Shown here: piece after piece, positions 20,058 through 28,819 of the stretch | How positions within the stretch are numbered: the stretch's first letter is position 1 | How the letters are laid out: every line of letters starts with the position of its first letter | Made by a program: the position numbers and the translations under genes | Assembly: GCA_963727245.1 (NCBI GenBank) | Contig: CAVSFO010000016.1 | Span: forward strand, 1 to 64,000 | Origin: JBKQVT01 sp963727245 | Lineage (GTDB): Bacteria; Planctomycetota; Planctomycetia; Pirellulales; Thermoguttaceae | Direction of reading: 5' to 3' | Length of the DNA stretch: 64,000 bases | The notes under the pieces: generated by a model | Told to the model about the DNA's origin: nothing | Databases searched by the model: none | Seen by the model: only the letters and a program-made list of their open reading frames with translations

Positions 20058-20077
20058 GAGTCCGTCTCCTTGTAAAC

Positions 20078-20764
20078 TCACTCCGGCACTTCCCTCGGCT
20101 GGCCGTTGTCCTCCGGCCCAAGCCCGAGAAGGAACGGCACCGCCTTCTCGGCCCACGCCGCCGCGTCGGGATACTTGGCGGCCTCTTCTCCGAAGCAGCT
20201 TCGCAGCATTTCCGTGTCGATGACGCCGGGGATCACGGGCACGGCAGCCAGGCCCTTGGGCAATTCCGCCGCCATCGCCCGCGTCAGCCCTTCGATCGCC
20301 CATTTCGTGGCGCAGTAGGGCGCGACCTCCGCCGCCCCCTCTCGCCCCCACCACGAGCTGAAGTTGACGACCACGCCGCGACCGCGCTGGATCATCGCCG
20401 GCAGGAAGTGGCGGATGACGTTTGCCACCCCCTTGACGTTCACGTCGACCACGTGGGCGAACTCGTCCGCAGGCACCTTCCAGAGCGGCGCGTTGCGGTT
20501 GATCGCCCCGGCGTTGTTCACCAACAGGTCCGGCGGCCCGCCCGGGAGGACCTCCGCGGCCCACGCCTGCACCTCGTCGTCGCGGCTCACGTCGACCATC
20601 GTGAAGCCGTTGGGCGGCGGGTAGCGGCGACGCAGTTCCGCGATCGCGTCCGGCGAGCGGGCACAACCGGACACCACGTGGCCGCGGGCAACGAAGCCCT
20701 CGACCAGGGCTCGCCCCAGCCCTCGGCTGACGCCGGTGATGACAATGCGTTTGGATACGGGCAT
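20078..20764 (-). CDS. Short-chain dehydrogenase/reductase
   Basis: The protein has 228 residues. The cofactor loop is TGVSRGLGRALVEGF (TGxxxGxG), the structural NNAG is in PPDLLVNNAGAINRN, the catalytic Ser is in VVNFSSWWGREG and the catalytic Tyr-Lys in APYCATKWAIEGL (YxxxK). It is a classical NAD(P)-dependent SDR with oxidoreductase activity on an unknown alcohol or ketone. Arg residues after strand 2 (CARSPDAIAELRRR) favour NADPH. ATG 20764 follows GGGGGTG. It sits 22 bases downstream of the metallo-hydrolase gene and 20 bases upstream of the secreted protein gene, all leftward, so probably one operon. Confidence 0.9.
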   Translation of the reverse strand: MPVSKRIVITGVSRGLGRALVEGFVARGHVVSGCARSPDAIAELRRRYPPPNGFTMVDVSRDDEVQAWAAEVLPGGPPDLLVNNAGAINRNAPLWKVPADEFAHVVDVNVKGVANVIRHFLPAMIQRGRGVVVNFSSWWGREGAAEVAPYCATKWAIEGLTRAMAAELPKGLAAVPVIPGVIDTEMLRSCFGEEAAKYPDAAAWAEKAVPFLLGLGPEDNGQPREVPE

Positions 20765-20786
20765 GGAACACCCCCGCGACCGCCCC

Positions 20787-21638
20787 CTACTTCTCCGGAT
20801 ACCACTCCCTCACCCTGATCTCCACGCCGCTGTCTCTTCCGACCAGCTTCCGGAGCTGCCCGAAGTCCGCCTTCGTCCCGTCCTGGCTGCGGTAGTGATA
20901 GGGGTAGACGATCTTGGGCCTGAACTGCCGGATCGCGTCCGCCGCCTTCTCGACGCTCATCGTGTACGGCAGGTTCATGGGCAGGAAGGCAACGTCGATG
21001 AGCTTGAGGGCTCGCATCTCGGCAGTGTCCTCCGTGTCGCCGGCGATGTAGACACGCTTGCCGCCCATCGGGTGGTAGAATTCGTCCTGCTTCCCGGGCG
21101 CCGTGTTGTAGACCCTCTTCCCGCCCATGGTCAGCACGTAGCCGTTGTCTCGCCCCTTGGGATGGAACTTCTCGTTCCCGGGGGTCGTGTTGTAGGCAGG
21201 CACGGCTTCGACGGCCATCCCCGCCGCCATGGTCCTCTCCCCGTTGGCAAGGACCTTCACTACGGCCTTGCCCCGCAACGTCTCGGGAATCTTCTCGGCG
21301 ACCGTCTTGGGTGCGACCAGCACGGTCCGACCCCCGGCGGGCACGACGGCTTCCAGGGTCGCCGGATCGAAGTGGTCGGAGTGGATATGGGTCACCAGCA
21401 CGAGATCCGGCTTGGGCAGGGCGGCGAACAGCTTGCCGCCGCCGACCGGATCGACGTAGATCGTCTTGCCGCTCCACTGCATGACGAAGGTCGCGTGGTG
21501 GATCGGATGGATCGTCAGGACGCCGTTGTCGGTGGCGACCTGGTCGCCGGAAAGCCCGTTTTTCTGGGCTCCGCAAGTTGTGGATATCGCCGTACAGAAT
21601 AGCAGCACGACAGCCGAAGTGCAGAAAAGACGGTGCAT
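20787..21638 (-). CDS. Exported metallo-beta-lactamase-fold hydrolase (UlaG-like)
   Basis: The protein has 283 residues. MHRLFCTSAVVLLFCTAIST is a signal peptide. The metal-binding motif LVLVTHIHSDHFDPATLEAV is the HxHxDH motif of the MBL fold, followed by NTTPGNEKFHPKGRDNGYVL, GDTEDTAEM (metal ligand Asp) and YPYHYRSQDGTKADFGQL (last His). The form is that of UlaG/YtnP-like metal-dependent hydrolases. AAGGAGG seven bases before ATG 21638 fixes the start. An oddity is a short internal tandem duplication: MGGKRVYNTAPGK and, 20 residues later, MGGKRVYIAGDTED. The insertion lies just before the metal-ligand Asp and could affect activity. It is the first gene of the leftward group. Confidence 0.88.
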   Translation of the reverse strand: MHRLFCTSAVVLLFCTAISTTCGAQKNGLSGDQVATDNGVLTIHPIHHATFVMQWSGKTIYVDPVGGGKLFAALPKPDLVLVTHIHSDHFDPATLEAVVPAGGRTVLVAPKTVAEKIPETLRGKAVVKVLANGERTMAAGMAVEAVPAYNTTPGNEKFHPKGRDNGYVLTMGGKRVYNTAPGKQDEFYHPMGGKRVYIAGDTEDTAEMRALKLIDVAFLPMNLPYTMSVEKAADAIRQFRPKIVYPYHYRSQDGTKADFGQLRKLVGRDSGVEIRVREWYPEK

Positions 21639-22553
21639 GAGACCCCTCCTTACGGACGAATAGGTCCGGGTGTGGCCACGCTCACCCCCGCAATTTTCCC
21701 ACGACCGGATCGAGTTCGCAAGCGGTGCTCGCACGGCTGGCGATTCGCGTTCGGATGGTGAACATGGGCTCGCCATCCCTGCCGGGATCGGAAAACGACT
21801 GTAGGCTCGTAGCCGTGGTGTCGCTGGACACCCGGAACATGACAAGAGAGGCCAGGAGATAGGGAATCGGTCCAGTTGGCGGTCGTCCGCACGGGAGAAG
21901 AATGGGCACGCTTCATGATCGTCATCGAGCCTGGACAACTCTCGTTCAGCCGGCTCTCCTGGGACGGGACGAACTGGGCGTCCGACAGGCGGAGGGCGAT
22001 GCTGTACGCGGACCCGGGACTGGTGGAGAGGGACATGAAGAGGCTGCCTGCGAAGACGTGAGGCAGCACGCCCTGCACCTAGCACGCTCGGTCGAAGACA
22101 TGAAGACGCACGGGATGCGGACGACCACCTGTGCCGACTATTGTGCGTAGCGGATCGGCACGATGATCGGCACCGCGGCCGCTTCCCGGGGCGATCGGTC
22201 GAGGACTCCCCGGCGGGACCGCGGTCGGCGTTCGTGGTGGCGAGGGGCAGCTCGCCTGATGCGTAGCCGCAAAACCATTGGACTTCTAGACTCCAGACGA
22301 GAAGGTCTGGTGTCGGGGGCCCGGAAGTCCGGGACGGTGAAGGGTGGGATCGAAGTTCCGTCTCTGAACGGAGGCTGAAGTTTCGTCCAAGAGGGCTTCT
22401 CTGGTGGGCGACTGCGGTCGGCAGCGGTTTTGAATGAGGGCGGTCTGGGCTGGCCGCGAGCAGCGCTGTGGAATGGTTTGAGGAATGGAATTTGTCCGTT
22501 TTCGTGCTGTGGAATGGAAAATCTGAAAGTTATGGAGCTTCGACTGGCGCAAC
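21639..22553. other. Gene-poor interval inside the putative island
   Basis: No convincing gene. A 61-codon frame on the plus strand (21876-22061, containing IEPGQLSFSRLSWDGTNWAS) looks protein-like but has only a TTG start directly after an in-frame stop region, so it may be the remnant of a longer gene. The 22300s contain a short hairpin (AGACTCCAGACGAGAAGGTCT). I see no integrase, transposase or replication gene. Confidence 0.4.
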
Positions 22554-22587
22554 AAAAAAGCCGCAACTCATTACCGAGTCACGGCTT
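22554..22587 (-). terminator. Intrinsic terminator of tRNA-Lys
   Basis: On the minus strand AAGCCGTGACTCGG and a pairing TGAGTTGCGGCTT are followed by TTTTT, a typical stem plus T-run six bases after the tRNA 3' end. Confidence 0.75.
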
Positions 22588-22593
22588 GCTGAG

Positions 22594-22666
22594 TGCCCCC
22601 TGAAGGACTCGAACCTTCGACTTTCTGATTAAGAGTCAGACGCTCTACCAACTGAGCTAAGAGGGC
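22594..22666 (-). tRNA. tRNA-Lys (anticodon CTT)
   Basis: Seventy-three bases. The acceptor stem GCCCTCT pairs with AGGGGGC with one G-T pair; the discriminator is A. The D-arm contains AGCTCAGTTGGTAGAGC, the anticodon arm is CTGACTCTTAATCAG (anticodon CTT), the variable loop AAGTC and the T-arm GGTTCGAGTCC. CCA is not encoded. A terminator follows. The 3' end is duplicated at 13262-13286. Confidence 0.97.
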
Positions 22667-22987
22667 GTGTGTCTATACTGGCGATTGACTTATGGACTAT
22701 GTCTCGGGAGGAAAACGAGCGGCGATCTAGACACCCGCGCCATTCCCTCGCCCCCACTGCCGCTATGGGGCCCTGGAACGCATTTGCACGGTGATTATAT
22801 CATGGGACCGGCGCACTTCCAACAGGGGCGCTACGATTAGTTTAAGTTCCTTGATTTGAGGGGGTTAGGCAATCCGGACCCTAACAGGATAGTCTTGGCC
22901 TCCTGGCCGGCATGTGACCTATAAGTTACAATTGGTGAAATGATGGAACTCCGCCATTACCTGACCGCATCCGGCAGGAACGTAGCC

Positions 22988-23305
22988 ATGAAGGACAAAA
23001 CGAGCGTTTCGCACGACGAGGTGACGGTCAAGAGACTGCGCAAGAGTCCAGCCTTCGCAGCCGAGTATCTCAAGGCGGCCATCGAAGACACTGAAGAGCC
23101 GCAAGTGCTGTTGCTTGCTCTGCGGCAGATTGCCGAGGCGCAGGGGGGCATCGCCAAGGTGGCCAAGGCGGCGGGGGTAGAACGGGAAAGCCTATACCGC
23201 GCGCTGTCGCCGCGCGGCAACCCGCGACTCTCCACGCTCTTCGCCGTGACCCGGGCGATGGGATTGACGTTGACGGTCGAAACCTCCCCGGCGGCGCCGC
23301 GTTGA
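22988..23305 (+). CDS. HigA-like addiction-module antitoxin, orphan
   Basis: The protein has 105 residues. The segment SPAFAAEYLKAAIEDTEEPQ, LALRQIAEAQGGIAKVAKAA, GVERESLYRALSPRGNPRLS, TLFAVTRAMGLTLTVE matches the 'probable addiction module antidote' family (HigA/HTH-XRE-like), in which a helix-turn-helix (AKVAKAAGVERESLYRALS) binds the operator and the cognate RelE/HigB toxin is normally encoded just upstream. No toxin gene is present here: the upstream 320 bases are intergenic and the tRNA-Lys gene, and the next gene is on the other strand. ATG 22988 (AGGA nine bases upstream) matches the family's usual N terminus; ATG 22940 would add 16 residues. Confidence 0.85.
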   Translation: MKDKTSVSHDEVTVKRLRKSPAFAAEYLKAAIEDTEEPQVLLLALRQIAEAQGGIAKVAKAAGVERESLYRALSPRGNPRLSTLFAVTRAMGLTLTVETSPAAPR

Positions 23306-23372
23306 CCGCGAACTTTACGGCGCGAAGGCGATTGCGCTCCGCCAGCGGGTGAGCCGCGGCGAAGCCCGGTCT

Positions 23373-23813
23373 CTACAGACTGACCCCGCTGCCGCTATCG
23401 CTCCCCTCCCCAGAGCCACCTTCCGGCAAAGCCATCCCCAATTGCCGCATCTTCCGGTAGAGATTCGAGCGATTTAAGCCCAGCCGGTCGGCCGCACGGC
23501 TCATGTTGCCATCGGACTGCTCGATCGTGCGGCGTATGTGCTGCACCTGAAAACGAGCCGTCGCGTCGGCAAGCGTCTGGCCGGCACCGCCTCCTTCGTC
23601 TTGGGGGATCGCCGGGAGGGCCACCCCGTCGCCGGTGCCGCTTGCGCCGGCGATCAAGTCCTCCAATTCGGTGTCGGCCGCACGGCGAACCGCCGACCGC
23701 AGGGCGCCGATGGCCTGCCACAGCACTTCGGCGGCCAGCGGACTAAGCTCCGGCTGCTGGCGAAAGCCGGTGAGAATGGCGGAAATCGACCGGCCGGCCA
23801 CAGGCGACGACAT
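23373..23813 (-). CDS. Fis-type helix-turn-helix regulator
   Basis: The protein has 146 residues. The C-terminal part, HIRRTIEQSDGNMSRAADRL followed by GLNRSNLYRKMRQLGM, is the Fis/NtrC-type DNA-binding HTH_8 domain. The N-terminal half (ISAILTGFRQQPELSPLAAE, VLWQAIGALRSAVRRAADTE) is helical and unlike a sigma-54 AAA+ or receiver domain, so this is a stand-alone DNA-binding protein rather than a full NtrC regulator. The C-terminal tail is Gly/Ser-rich. GGGAGGG seven bases before ATG 23813 fixes the start. It is divergent from etfB, and its promoter (23861-23889) lies in the shared intergenic region, so it could regulate the etf operon; that is inference from position. Confidence 0.8.
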   Translation of the reverse strand: MSSPVAGRSISAILTGFRQQPELSPLAAEVLWQAIGALRSAVRRAADTELEDLIAGASGTGDGVALPAIPQDEGGGAGQTLADATARFQVQHIRRTIEQSDGNMSRAADRLGLNRSNLYRKMRQLGMALPEGGSGEGSDSGSGVSL

Positions 23814-23860
23814 GACGTGACCCTCCCAAAGCAGTAGATCGTTGTAGTCAGAATGACAAC

Positions 23861-23889
23861 AGAATAACACACTCGCATCCTTTTGACAA
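23861..23889 (-). promoter_or_regulatory. Sigma-70-type promoter for the Fis-type regulator
   Basis: On the minus strand TTGTCA (23889-23884), a 17-base spacer and TATTCT (23866-23861) lie about 50 bases before ATG 23813. Each hexamer has one to two mismatches to the consensus. The inverted short motif GTTGTAGTCAGAATGACAAC (23841-23860) directly downstream, with arms GTTGT and ACAAC, could be an operator. Confidence 0.55.
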
Positions 23890-24006
23890 CACGGTGCCCG
23901 TCACCCGGCGACCGCGACGGTTTGGGCCGTTGTCCCTTGACCTGACGGAGGCAGTCTGATAGCCTGTAAAGCTTTACCAACCTGCCGGTTTCGGGAGTTT
24001 CTCACA

Positions 24007-24921
24007 GTGCCGTATGACAGTATTGTGTGCGTCAAGCAGGTGCCTGATACGGCCAACGTGACGGCCGAGGCGATGAAGGAAGATGGCACCGTCAACCGCG
24101 CCGCCCTGCCCACGATCTTCAATCCCGAGGACGTCCACGCCCTGGAAACGGCCTTGGAGGTGCGGGACCAGCATGGCGGCACGGTCACGGTGGTCAGCAT
24201 GGGGCCTCCGCGGGCGGCCGACGTGCTGCGCGATTGCCTCTGCCGAGGGGCCGACCGCGTGATTCTGCTTACCGACCGTCGGGCGGCGGCCAGCGATACC
24301 TTGGCGACCAGCTATATTCTCAGCCAAGCCGTCCGCACCATCGGCCGCTACGACCTGGTCTTCTGCGGCCGGCAGGCCATCGACGGCGACACGGCCCAGG
24401 TCGGCCCGCAGAGCGCCGAGAAATTGGGCATTCCGCAGATCACCTACCTGGAACAGGTCCCGGAGCTCTCCGGCGGCACGGTCCGCATTCGTCGCAACAT
24501 GGGGCACGGCTGGGAAGTGGTCGAGGGAAGTCTGCCTGTCCTGGTCACCGTGGTGCAAACGGCCAACACCCCGCGTCCGCCTTCGGCCAAGCGGGTGATG
24601 CGGGTGAAACGGGCGCGGGTGGCCGCCGAAGTGGCCGGCGAAGTCGCCGCTGCGATGCCCGAGGCCTCGGAAGCCGACCGGGCCGCCGAGGTCGACCGGC
24701 GGGTGGCTGCCCTGCGGCAACAGAGCCTCCTCATCGAACAATGGAACCTCGACGACATCCATGCCGACCTGGAGCGTTGCGGGCTGGCCGGCTCGCCCAC
24801 CAAGGTCTTCCGCATCCAGGCGATCGTGCTGACGAAGGAGGGCTACACCGAGATCCCGCCCACGGTCGAGGGCACGAAACAACTGATTCACGAGTTGGTG
24901 GTGGACCGAACGTTGGGTTAA
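24007..24921 (+). CDS. etfB: Electron transfer flavoprotein beta subunit
   Basis: The protein has 304 residues. The start PYDSIVCVKQVPDTANVTAE and the blocks FNPEDVHALETALEVRDQHG, VVSMGPPRAADVLRDCLCRG and LVFCGRQAIDGDTAQVGPQS-AEKLGIPQ are the ETF beta (domain III, AMP/nucleotide-binding) signatures. With EtfA it forms the heterodimer that carries electrons from acyl-CoA dehydrogenases to ETF-quinone oxidoreductase. It is longer than typical 250-residue EtfB, with a C-terminal extension (VDRRVAALRQQSLLIEQWNL and the segment after it). The GTG start at 24007 directly precedes the conserved N terminus. Next is etfA 79 bases downstream, then an acyl-CoA dehydrogenase, so an electron-transfer operon for fatty acid or acyl-CoA oxidation is clear. 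Confidence 0.95.
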   Translation: MPYDSIVCVKQVPDTANVTAEAMKEDGTVNRAALPTIFNPEDVHALETALEVRDQHGGTVTVVSMGPPRAADVLRDCLCRGADRVILLTDRRAAASDTLATSYILSQAVRTIGRYDLVFCGRQAIDGDTAQVGPQSAEKLGIPQITYLEQVPELSGGTVRIRRNMGHGWEVVEGSLPVLVTVVQTANTPRPPSAKRVMRVKRARVAAEVAGEVAAAMPEASEADRAAEVDRRVAALRQQSLLIEQWNLDDIHADLERCGLAGSPTKVFRIQAIVLTKEGYTEIPPTVEGTKQLIHELVVDRTLG

Positions 24922-25000
24922 TGCGATCTGCGGCCAAACGGTCTCCCTCTCCCGGAGGGCGAGGGGATCTCGATTGATATACCAAGAGGTGAGAAAGCAC

Positions 25001-26029
25001 ATGATTGAACCGAATCGACAGGGCGAGGTTTGGGTCTTTGCCGAGCAAGAAGACCAATCGCTCCACGACGTCGCCTTGGAACTCTGCGGGAAGGCGCGGG
25101 ACCTGGCCGGCCAGTTGGGCGTGAAGACCGGCGCGGTGCTGCCGGGGGCCGGCGTCAACGGCCTGGCCAAGCGGCTGATCGCCCAGGGCATCGACACCGT
25201 GTACGTGACCGACGATCCGCGGCTCCGCCACTACCAGACCTGTTCCTACGCGCAGGTGCTGGTGACGCTGATCCAGAAGCACCGGCCGCAGATCGTGCTC
25301 TACGGGGCCACGCCGCTGGGTCGCGACCTGGCGCCGCGGGTAGCCTCGGCGATGCGCGCCGGCATGACGGCCGACTGCACCGACCTGGACATCAGCGACG
25401 TGGAAGATTCCCGGACCAAGACGCTGCACAAGAACCTGCTCTTGCAGATCCGGCCCGCCTTCGGCGGCAACATCATCGCCACCATCGTGAACTACGATCA
25501 ATGGCCGCAAATGGCGACCGTCCGCGAGGGCGTGATGGCGCTGAAGGAGCCCGATTGGTCGCGCAGCGGGCGGGTGGTGGCCGAGCCGGTGGAAATCGAC
25601 GCGTCGGCCCTGGCGCTGAAGCTGATCCAGCGGCACATCGAGCCCCGCAAGGTCAACCTCAAGGGCGCCCGGGTGATCGTCGCCGGCGGCGGCGGCGTCG
25701 GCAGCAAGGACAACTTCCAGTTGATCTACGACCTGGCCGGCGCCATCGGCGGCGCCGTCGGCGCCAGCCGCGCCGCCGTCGACAGCGGCTTCATCGGCAA
25801 GGAACACCAGGTCGGACAGACCGGCACCACCGTGCGACCGGCCCTGTACATCGCCGTGGGCATCAGCGGCGCCGTGCAGCACCGGGCCGGCATGGAGGAG
25901 TCGGCCAAGATCGTGGCCATCAACACCGACAAGGACGCCCCCATTTTCGGCATCGCCCACTACGGCATCGTCGGCGACTATCGCAAGCTCATCCCCATGA
26001 TGATCAAGGCCCTGAAAGAACGAGCATGA
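25001..26029 (+). CDS. etfA: Electron transfer flavoprotein alpha subunit
   Basis: The protein has 342 residues. The N-terminal domain (GEVWVFAEQEDQSLHDVALE, VLYGATPLGRDLAPRVASAM) and the C-terminal FAD-binding domain (VIVAGGGGVGSKDNFQLIYD, LAGAIGGAVGASRAAVDSGF, HQVGQTGTTVRPALYIAVGI, SGAVQHRAGMEESAKIVAIN, TDKDAPIFGIAHYGIVGDYR) match EtfA throughout. It binds the redox-active FAD of the ETF dimer. ATG 25001, preceded by AGAGGTGAG, was preferred to the open frame from 24974. Between etfB and etfA lies a short family E repeat fragment (24941-24971). Confidence 0.95.
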   Translation: MIEPNRQGEVWVFAEQEDQSLHDVALELCGKARDLAGQLGVKTGAVLPGAGVNGLAKRLIAQGIDTVYVTDDPRLRHYQTCSYAQVLVTLIQKHRPQIVLYGATPLGRDLAPRVASAMRAGMTADCTDLDISDVEDSRTKTLHKNLLLQIRPAFGGNIIATIVNYDQWPQMATVREGVMALKEPDWSRSGRVVAEPVEIDASALALKLIQRHIEPRKVNLKGARVIVAGGGGVGSKDNFQLIYDLAGAIGGAVGASRAAVDSGFIGKEHQVGQTGTTVRPALYIAVGISGAVQHRAGMEESAKIVAINTDKDAPIFGIAHYGIVGDYRKLIPMMIKALKERA

Positions 26030-26038
26030 GTCGGGCAG

Positions 26039-26112
26039 GAAAAAGGGGACAGTCCCCATTTGCCGGAACGGCCCGAAGGGTGCTTCGCACAAATGGGGAC
26101 TGTCCCCTTTTT
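26039..26112. repeat. Palindromic dispersed repeat, family D, copy 1
   Basis: AAAAAGGGGACAGTCCCCAT and ATGGGGACTGTCCCCTTTTT are inverted arms around a loop of about 34 bases. Copies are at 32754-32836, 36653-36718 and 54341-54387. Here it sits in the etfA-acyl-CoA dehydrogenase gap, inside the operon. Confidence 0.85.
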
Positions 26113-26161
26113 CCGACCCTGAAAGAACGAGCGTAATCAGCATCCACACCGGAGATTGCCC

Positions 26162-27906
26162 GTGGCAAACTTCTTTCTCGATAACGAAGACATCCAGTTT
26201 CTCTTCCGGCACGTCGACCTGGCCGAGTTGGCCGCGTTGCAAGAGGACGGTTTCGTCGGCAACGGCGGGGACGTTTACGCGCCCGTGGACGCGGCCGACG
26301 CCATCGACAGCTACCGCCGCGTCCTGGAGATCGTCGGCCAGGTGGCCGGGGATATGCTCGCTCCCAACGCGGAGACGGTCGATCGGGAGGGGAACACCCT
26401 GAACGAGGACGGCACCGTCACGCTCCACCCCCTGGTCGCGGAGAACCTCCGCCGCTTGACGCAGGCCGACCTGATGGGCTTCACGCTGCCGCGCAAGTAC
26501 GGCGGCCTGAACTGCCCCACCCTCATCTACACCATGGCCACCGAAATGGTGAGCCGCGCCGACACCTCGCTGATGAACCTCTTCGGCCTGCAAGGCATCG
26601 CCGAGACGATCTACGCCTTCGCCAGCGACGAGATCAAGGACGAGCTGCTGCCGCGGTTCTGCCGCGGCGAAGTCACCGGCGCCATGGTGCTGACCGAGCC
26701 GGACGCCGGCAGCGATCTGCAAGCGGTCCGCCTGCGGGCCTACCAGGACGAAGACGGCAACTGGTATCTCAACGGCGTGAAACGCTTCATCACCAACGGC
26801 TGCGGCGAGATCCTGCTGGTGCTGGCCCGCAGCGAGCCGGAGATTTCCGACGGCCGCGGCCTGAGCCTGTTCGTCACCGAGCGCTCGCCGCGGGTCCGCG
26901 TGCGGCACCTGGAAAACAAGCTGGGCATCCACGGCTCGCCCACCTGCGAGCTGGTGTTCGACGACACGCCGGCCCGCCTCATCGGCGAGCGGCAACGCGG
27001 TTTGATCACCTACGTGATGGCGCTGATGAACGGGGCGCGGGTGGGCATCGCGGCGCAGTCGCTGGGCGTGGCCGAGGCCGCCTACCGCCTGGCCCGCACC
27101 TATGCCCACACGCGGCAGCAGTTTGGCGGGCCCATCGAGCGCTTCCCGGCGGTGGCCGAGCTGGTGACCGACATGAAGATCGACATCGAGGCAGCCCGCG
27201 CCTGGCCTACGAGACCGCCCGCGTTTGCGACCACGAGAACAACAACACGCGCGTGCTGGAGTGGACGCCCGACCTGGACAAGGACCAGCAGAAGCAGCGC
27301 AAGCAGTTGGGCCGATCCCTGAAGCGGCTCAACAGCATGCTCACGCCCATGAGCAAGTATTACTGCTCGGAAATGTGCAACCGCGCGGCGTACGACGCCA
27401 TCCAGGTGCTGGGCGGATCGGGCTATATGAAGGACTACGCGGCCGAGCGCTACCTCCGCGACGCCCGCATCACCACCATCTACGAGGGCACCAGCCAGTT
27501 GCAGGTTGTGGCGGCGGTCCGCGGCGTCTCCTCCGGGGCCTTCGAGACCTGGACGGAATCCTACGCCAAGAAGGAATATGCCGACCCCGTGCTGGCCGAG
27601 CTGAAGCAGAAGCTGCTGGAGGCCAAGGGGCGGATCCTGGAAGCCATCTTGTTCGTCAAGAGCCAGGGGACTTCGTACCTCGATTATTCGGGGCGGCGGC
27701 TGGTCGATGCGGCCATCGCCGTGGTCGTCGGCCACCTCCTGCTGGACCAGGCGGCCGTCAACGAGCGCAAGCGGCAGGTTGCCCGCCGCTTCATCAACCG
27801 CGAAATGCCCGTGCTGCGGACCAACCTCGAACAAATCCTTTCCGGCGACACCACGCCGCTGGACCAGTACGCCCTGCTGGCCGGCCCCGTGCCGGTCGCC
27901 GACTGA
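26162..27906 (+). CDS. Acyl-CoA dehydrogenase (frameshifted)
   Basis: About 581 residues after joining two frames. The first part has FTLPRKYGGLNCPTLIYTMA, the flavin-binding MVLTEPDAGSDLQAVRLRAY (TEPxAGSD) and LNGVKRFITNGCGEILLVLA (WxITNG-like). The second part has SEMCNRAAYDAIQVLGGSGY-MKDYAAERYLRDARITTIYE and GTSQLQ. It oxidises acyl-CoA to enoyl-CoA using FAD and passes electrons to the ETF encoded just upstream. The extra C-terminal domain (about 150 residues) resembles that of the long 580-600-residue acyl-CoA dehydrogenases. The frames join at about 27198-27206 (…IDIEAARA | LAYETARVCDHENNNT), where one C seems missing. The GTG start at 26162 follows GGAGA. Confidence 0.93.
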
Positions 27907-27913
27907 CGAGGCC

Positions 27914-28685
27914 ATGATGGGCATGTTCAGCGGAAAAATCGGCCTGGTGATGGGAGTGGCCAACGACCACAGCATCGCCTGGGCGATGAGCGAGTCGCTC
28001 TACGCCCAGGGGGCCGAGCTGGCCTTCACCCATCTGCCCAGCCCGTCCAGCGAGCGCCGCGTGCGCCACCTGGTCGAGCCGCACGCGGCCCGGGTGGTCA
28101 TGCCCTGCGACGTGCAGCGGGACGAAGACCTCGCCGCGGTGTTCGAGGCGGTCAAGCAGACCTACGGCCGCTTGGATTTCCTCATCCATGCCGTCGCCTT
28201 CGCCCCGCCGCAGGAGCTGCGCAATCCCTACCTGCAAACCAGCCGCGCCGGCTGGCACCTGGCCATGGACATCAGCGTCTACAGCCTGGTGACTGCCGCG
28301 CGGGCGGCGGCGCCGCTGATGTCCGCCGGCGGCGCCGTGGTCACGCTCAGCTACTTCGGCGGCGAAAAGGTCGTGCCCGGCTACAACGTCATGGGCGTCT
28401 GCAAGGCGGCCTTGGAACACAGCGTCCGCTACCTGGCCTGGGACCTGGGGCGACAGAACATCCGCGTCAACGCCATCAGCGCCGGACCGGTGCGGACGCT
28501 CAGCGCCGCGGGCATTGCCGGCTTCGACACCTTGCGGCAGCACGCGGCCGAGAAGCGCCGCTGGGCGCAACGTCGATCCGCAGGAGCTGGCCGCCACGGG
28601 CCTCTATCTGTTGGGCGATCTTTCCGGCGGCGTCACCGGCGAAACGATCCACGTCGATTGCGGCTACAGCATCATCGGGCTGTAG
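27914..28685 (+). CDS. fabI: Enoyl-[acyl-carrier-protein] reductase FabI (frameshifted near the end)
   Basis: The protein has about 256 residues. The N-terminal SGKIGLVMGVANDHSIAWAM is the FabI NAD-binding start, followed by DVQRDEDLAAVFEAV, DFLIHAVAFAPPQELRNPYL and the catalytic GGEKVVPGYNVMGVCKAALE (Tyr-x6-Lys). It reduces trans-2-enoyl-ACP to acyl-ACP, the last step of type II fatty acid elongation. Residues after AGFDTLRQHAAEK change frame at about 28554-28560; the continuation NVDPQELAATGLYLLGDLSG-GVTGETIHVDCGYSIIGL is the normal FabI C terminus and ends at 28685. Start ATG 27914 (GAGG upstream) or 27923. It lies 7 bases after the acyl-CoA dehydrogenase, hence the same operon. Confidence 0.92.
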
Positions 28686-28819
28686 GTGGATGCTTCGCCC
28701 CTCGCGGCTGCGCTGTTCGTCACATCCCTCAATAAAGGGGTGGAGTGTATTTGCGGCGCGATTGATGTACAATTGAAGTTGCCTGGTCCGCAACTCGCCG
28801 AGTTTCCGGAGGAAGAGCT

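Noticed and set aside
21876..22061. Plus-strand frame containing IEPGQLSFSRLSWDGTNWAS
   Set aside because: Only a TTG start and no ribosome binding site; may be a gene remnant, but I cannot support a gene.
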